From the NCBI GenBank assembly GCA_010027295.1, contig RGVM01000003.1, positions 1-23,386 of the forward strand: DNA of 23,386 nt. Reading direction: 5' to 3'. This DNA is from Chitinophagia bacterium (lineage in GTDB: Bacteria; Bacteroidota; Bacteroidia; Chitinophagales; Chitinophagaceae). The notes beneath the pieces are model-generated. The model saw only the letters and a program-made list of their open reading frames with translations. It was not told where the DNA came from and did no database searches. Positions 22,931-23,386 of this stretch are shown piece after piece; the stretch's first letter is position 1, and the number at the start of each line of letters is the position of its first letter. The position numbers and the translations under genes are program-made.

Positions 22931-22973
22931 GGCATCGGCGGCAAAGGTGGAGGAATGCCATGGGGGGGATGTC

Positions 22974-23386
22974 ATGAAGGGGATCGTCGACTGCAACAGT
23001 TTCTACTGCTCCTGTGAGCGGCTGTTCCGGCCCGACCTCTGGGCCAGCCCCGTGGTCGTGCTCAGCAACAACGACGGCTGCATCATCTCGCGGACGGACG
23101 AGGCCAAGGCCCTCGGGGTGGACATGGCCGTGCCCTACTACCAGTGCCGGGAGGTGATGGAGCGCCACCGGGTGTCGGTCTTCTCCTCCAACTACCACCT
23201 GTACGGCGACATGAGCATGCGCGTGATGGATACCCTGCGGCATGTGATGGACGATGTCGGCGACCGGTCTGGGCGGGTGGAAGTGTATTCGGTCGACGAG
23301 GCCTTCCTCGACCTGTCGCACATCCCTTCCGGCGATCTGCGCGAGTTCTCGATGCGGCTGCGCCGCGAGGTGGAGCAGTGGACGGG
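22974..23386 (+). CDS. umuC: DNA polymerase V catalytic subunit UmuC (3' end outside window)
   Basis: Y-family translesion DNA polymerase subunit; 137 complete codons of a usually ~420-residue protein are visible. The N-terminal catalytic Asp is in GIVDCNSFYCSCERLF, followed by VVVLSNNDGCIISRTDEAKA, the finger segment SVFSSNYHLYGDMSMRV, and the palm motif VEVYSVDEAFLDL with its catalytic Asp-Glu. All active-site residues visible so far are intact, in contrast to the UmuD partner. The ATG at 22974 is preceded by GGAGGAATG-type purine-rich sequence and a G7 tract. It is co-oriented with umuD and presumably in one operon. Confidence 0.95.
   Translation, partial: MKGIVDCNSFYCSCERLFRPDLWASPVVVLSNNDGCIISRTDEAKALGVDMAVPYYQCREVMERHRVSVFSSNYHLYGDMSMRVMDTLRHVMDDVGDRSGRVEVYSVDEAFLDLSHIPSGDLREFSMRLRREVEQWT

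Noticed and set aside
22962..22968. G7 tract just before umuC as a phase-variation switch
   Set aside because: G7-G8 tracts also occur at 9645, 16124 and 22300 in ordinary positions; in this GC-rich sequence there is no evidence of slippage or of a frame depending on it.
1..23386. CRISPR arrays, tRNA/rRNA genes, insertion sequences, attachment sites
   Set aside because: I saw no regularly spaced repeats, no tRNA-like cloverleaf with a CCA end, no transposase frame and no paired terminal repeats. The window is housekeeping-type apart from the features listed.

Overview
The window comes from a GC-rich member of the Bacteroidota. The evidence is a set of lineage-typical genes (GldC, a DUF6089/PorG-like protein, a DUF4290 protein, paired OmpH/Skp genes behind bamA, a CBS protein near nadK) together with repeated upstream matches to the Bacteroidota -7 promoter box TAnnTTTG. 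A Chitinophagia-like placement is a guess. Genes are densely packed and no gene-free stretch exceeds 300 bases; the longest, about 230 bases at 22267-22498, holds the umuD promoter and a palindrome.

Layout. (1) 1-3862, minus strand: a DUF4290 protein, gmk, tatC, rpiB and a secreted M28 peptidase that runs off the left edge. (2) 3961-17077, plus strand: a GT4 glycosyltransferase, gldC, yqeY, cvpA, an alpha/beta hydrolase, a CBS protein, a one-POTRA Omp85-like protein, nadK, a PorG-like protein, uppS, bamA, two ompH/skp genes and murI. This is a cell-envelope neighbourhood: undecaprenyl and peptidoglycan precursors, outer-membrane protein assembly with periplasmic chaperones, and type IX secretion/gliding accessories. 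(3) 17210-18087, plus strand: rpmH, rnpA, yidD, closed by a strong terminator shared with the convergent sod gene. (4) 18176-20235: sod and tadA (minus) and a SRAP/YedK-type protein (plus). (5) 20242-22266, minus strand: a DUF5009-type membrane acyltransferase and a conserved protein of unknown function. (6) 22499-23386, plus strand: a umuDC operon, with umuC cut by the right edge.

The most unusual element is at the right end. The UmuD-like protein keeps the UmuD fold signatures, but the catalytic Ser is Ala64, the catalytic Lys is Arg101, and the cleavage junction is Thr-Gly instead of Cys-Gly. It therefore looks like a naturally non-cleavable UmuD encoded beside a UmuC whose visible catalytic motifs are intact. 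Its promoter is covered by a 25-bp AT-rich palindrome (11 of 12 arm positions paired) that resembles neither the E. coli nor the B. subtilis LexA box. Together these suggest a translesion polymerase controlled differently from the textbook SOS/UmuD' scheme.

A second theme is very compact signalling. Predicted -7 boxes overlap stop codons (gldC), terminator T-tracts (rnpA, possibly murI) or a hairpin (rpmH). Several boxes (porG, rnpA, nadK, the SRAP gene) sit only 3-6 nt from the start codon, which predicts leaderless or nearly leaderless mRNAs. All promoter and function calls come from reading the sequence; no database search was run.
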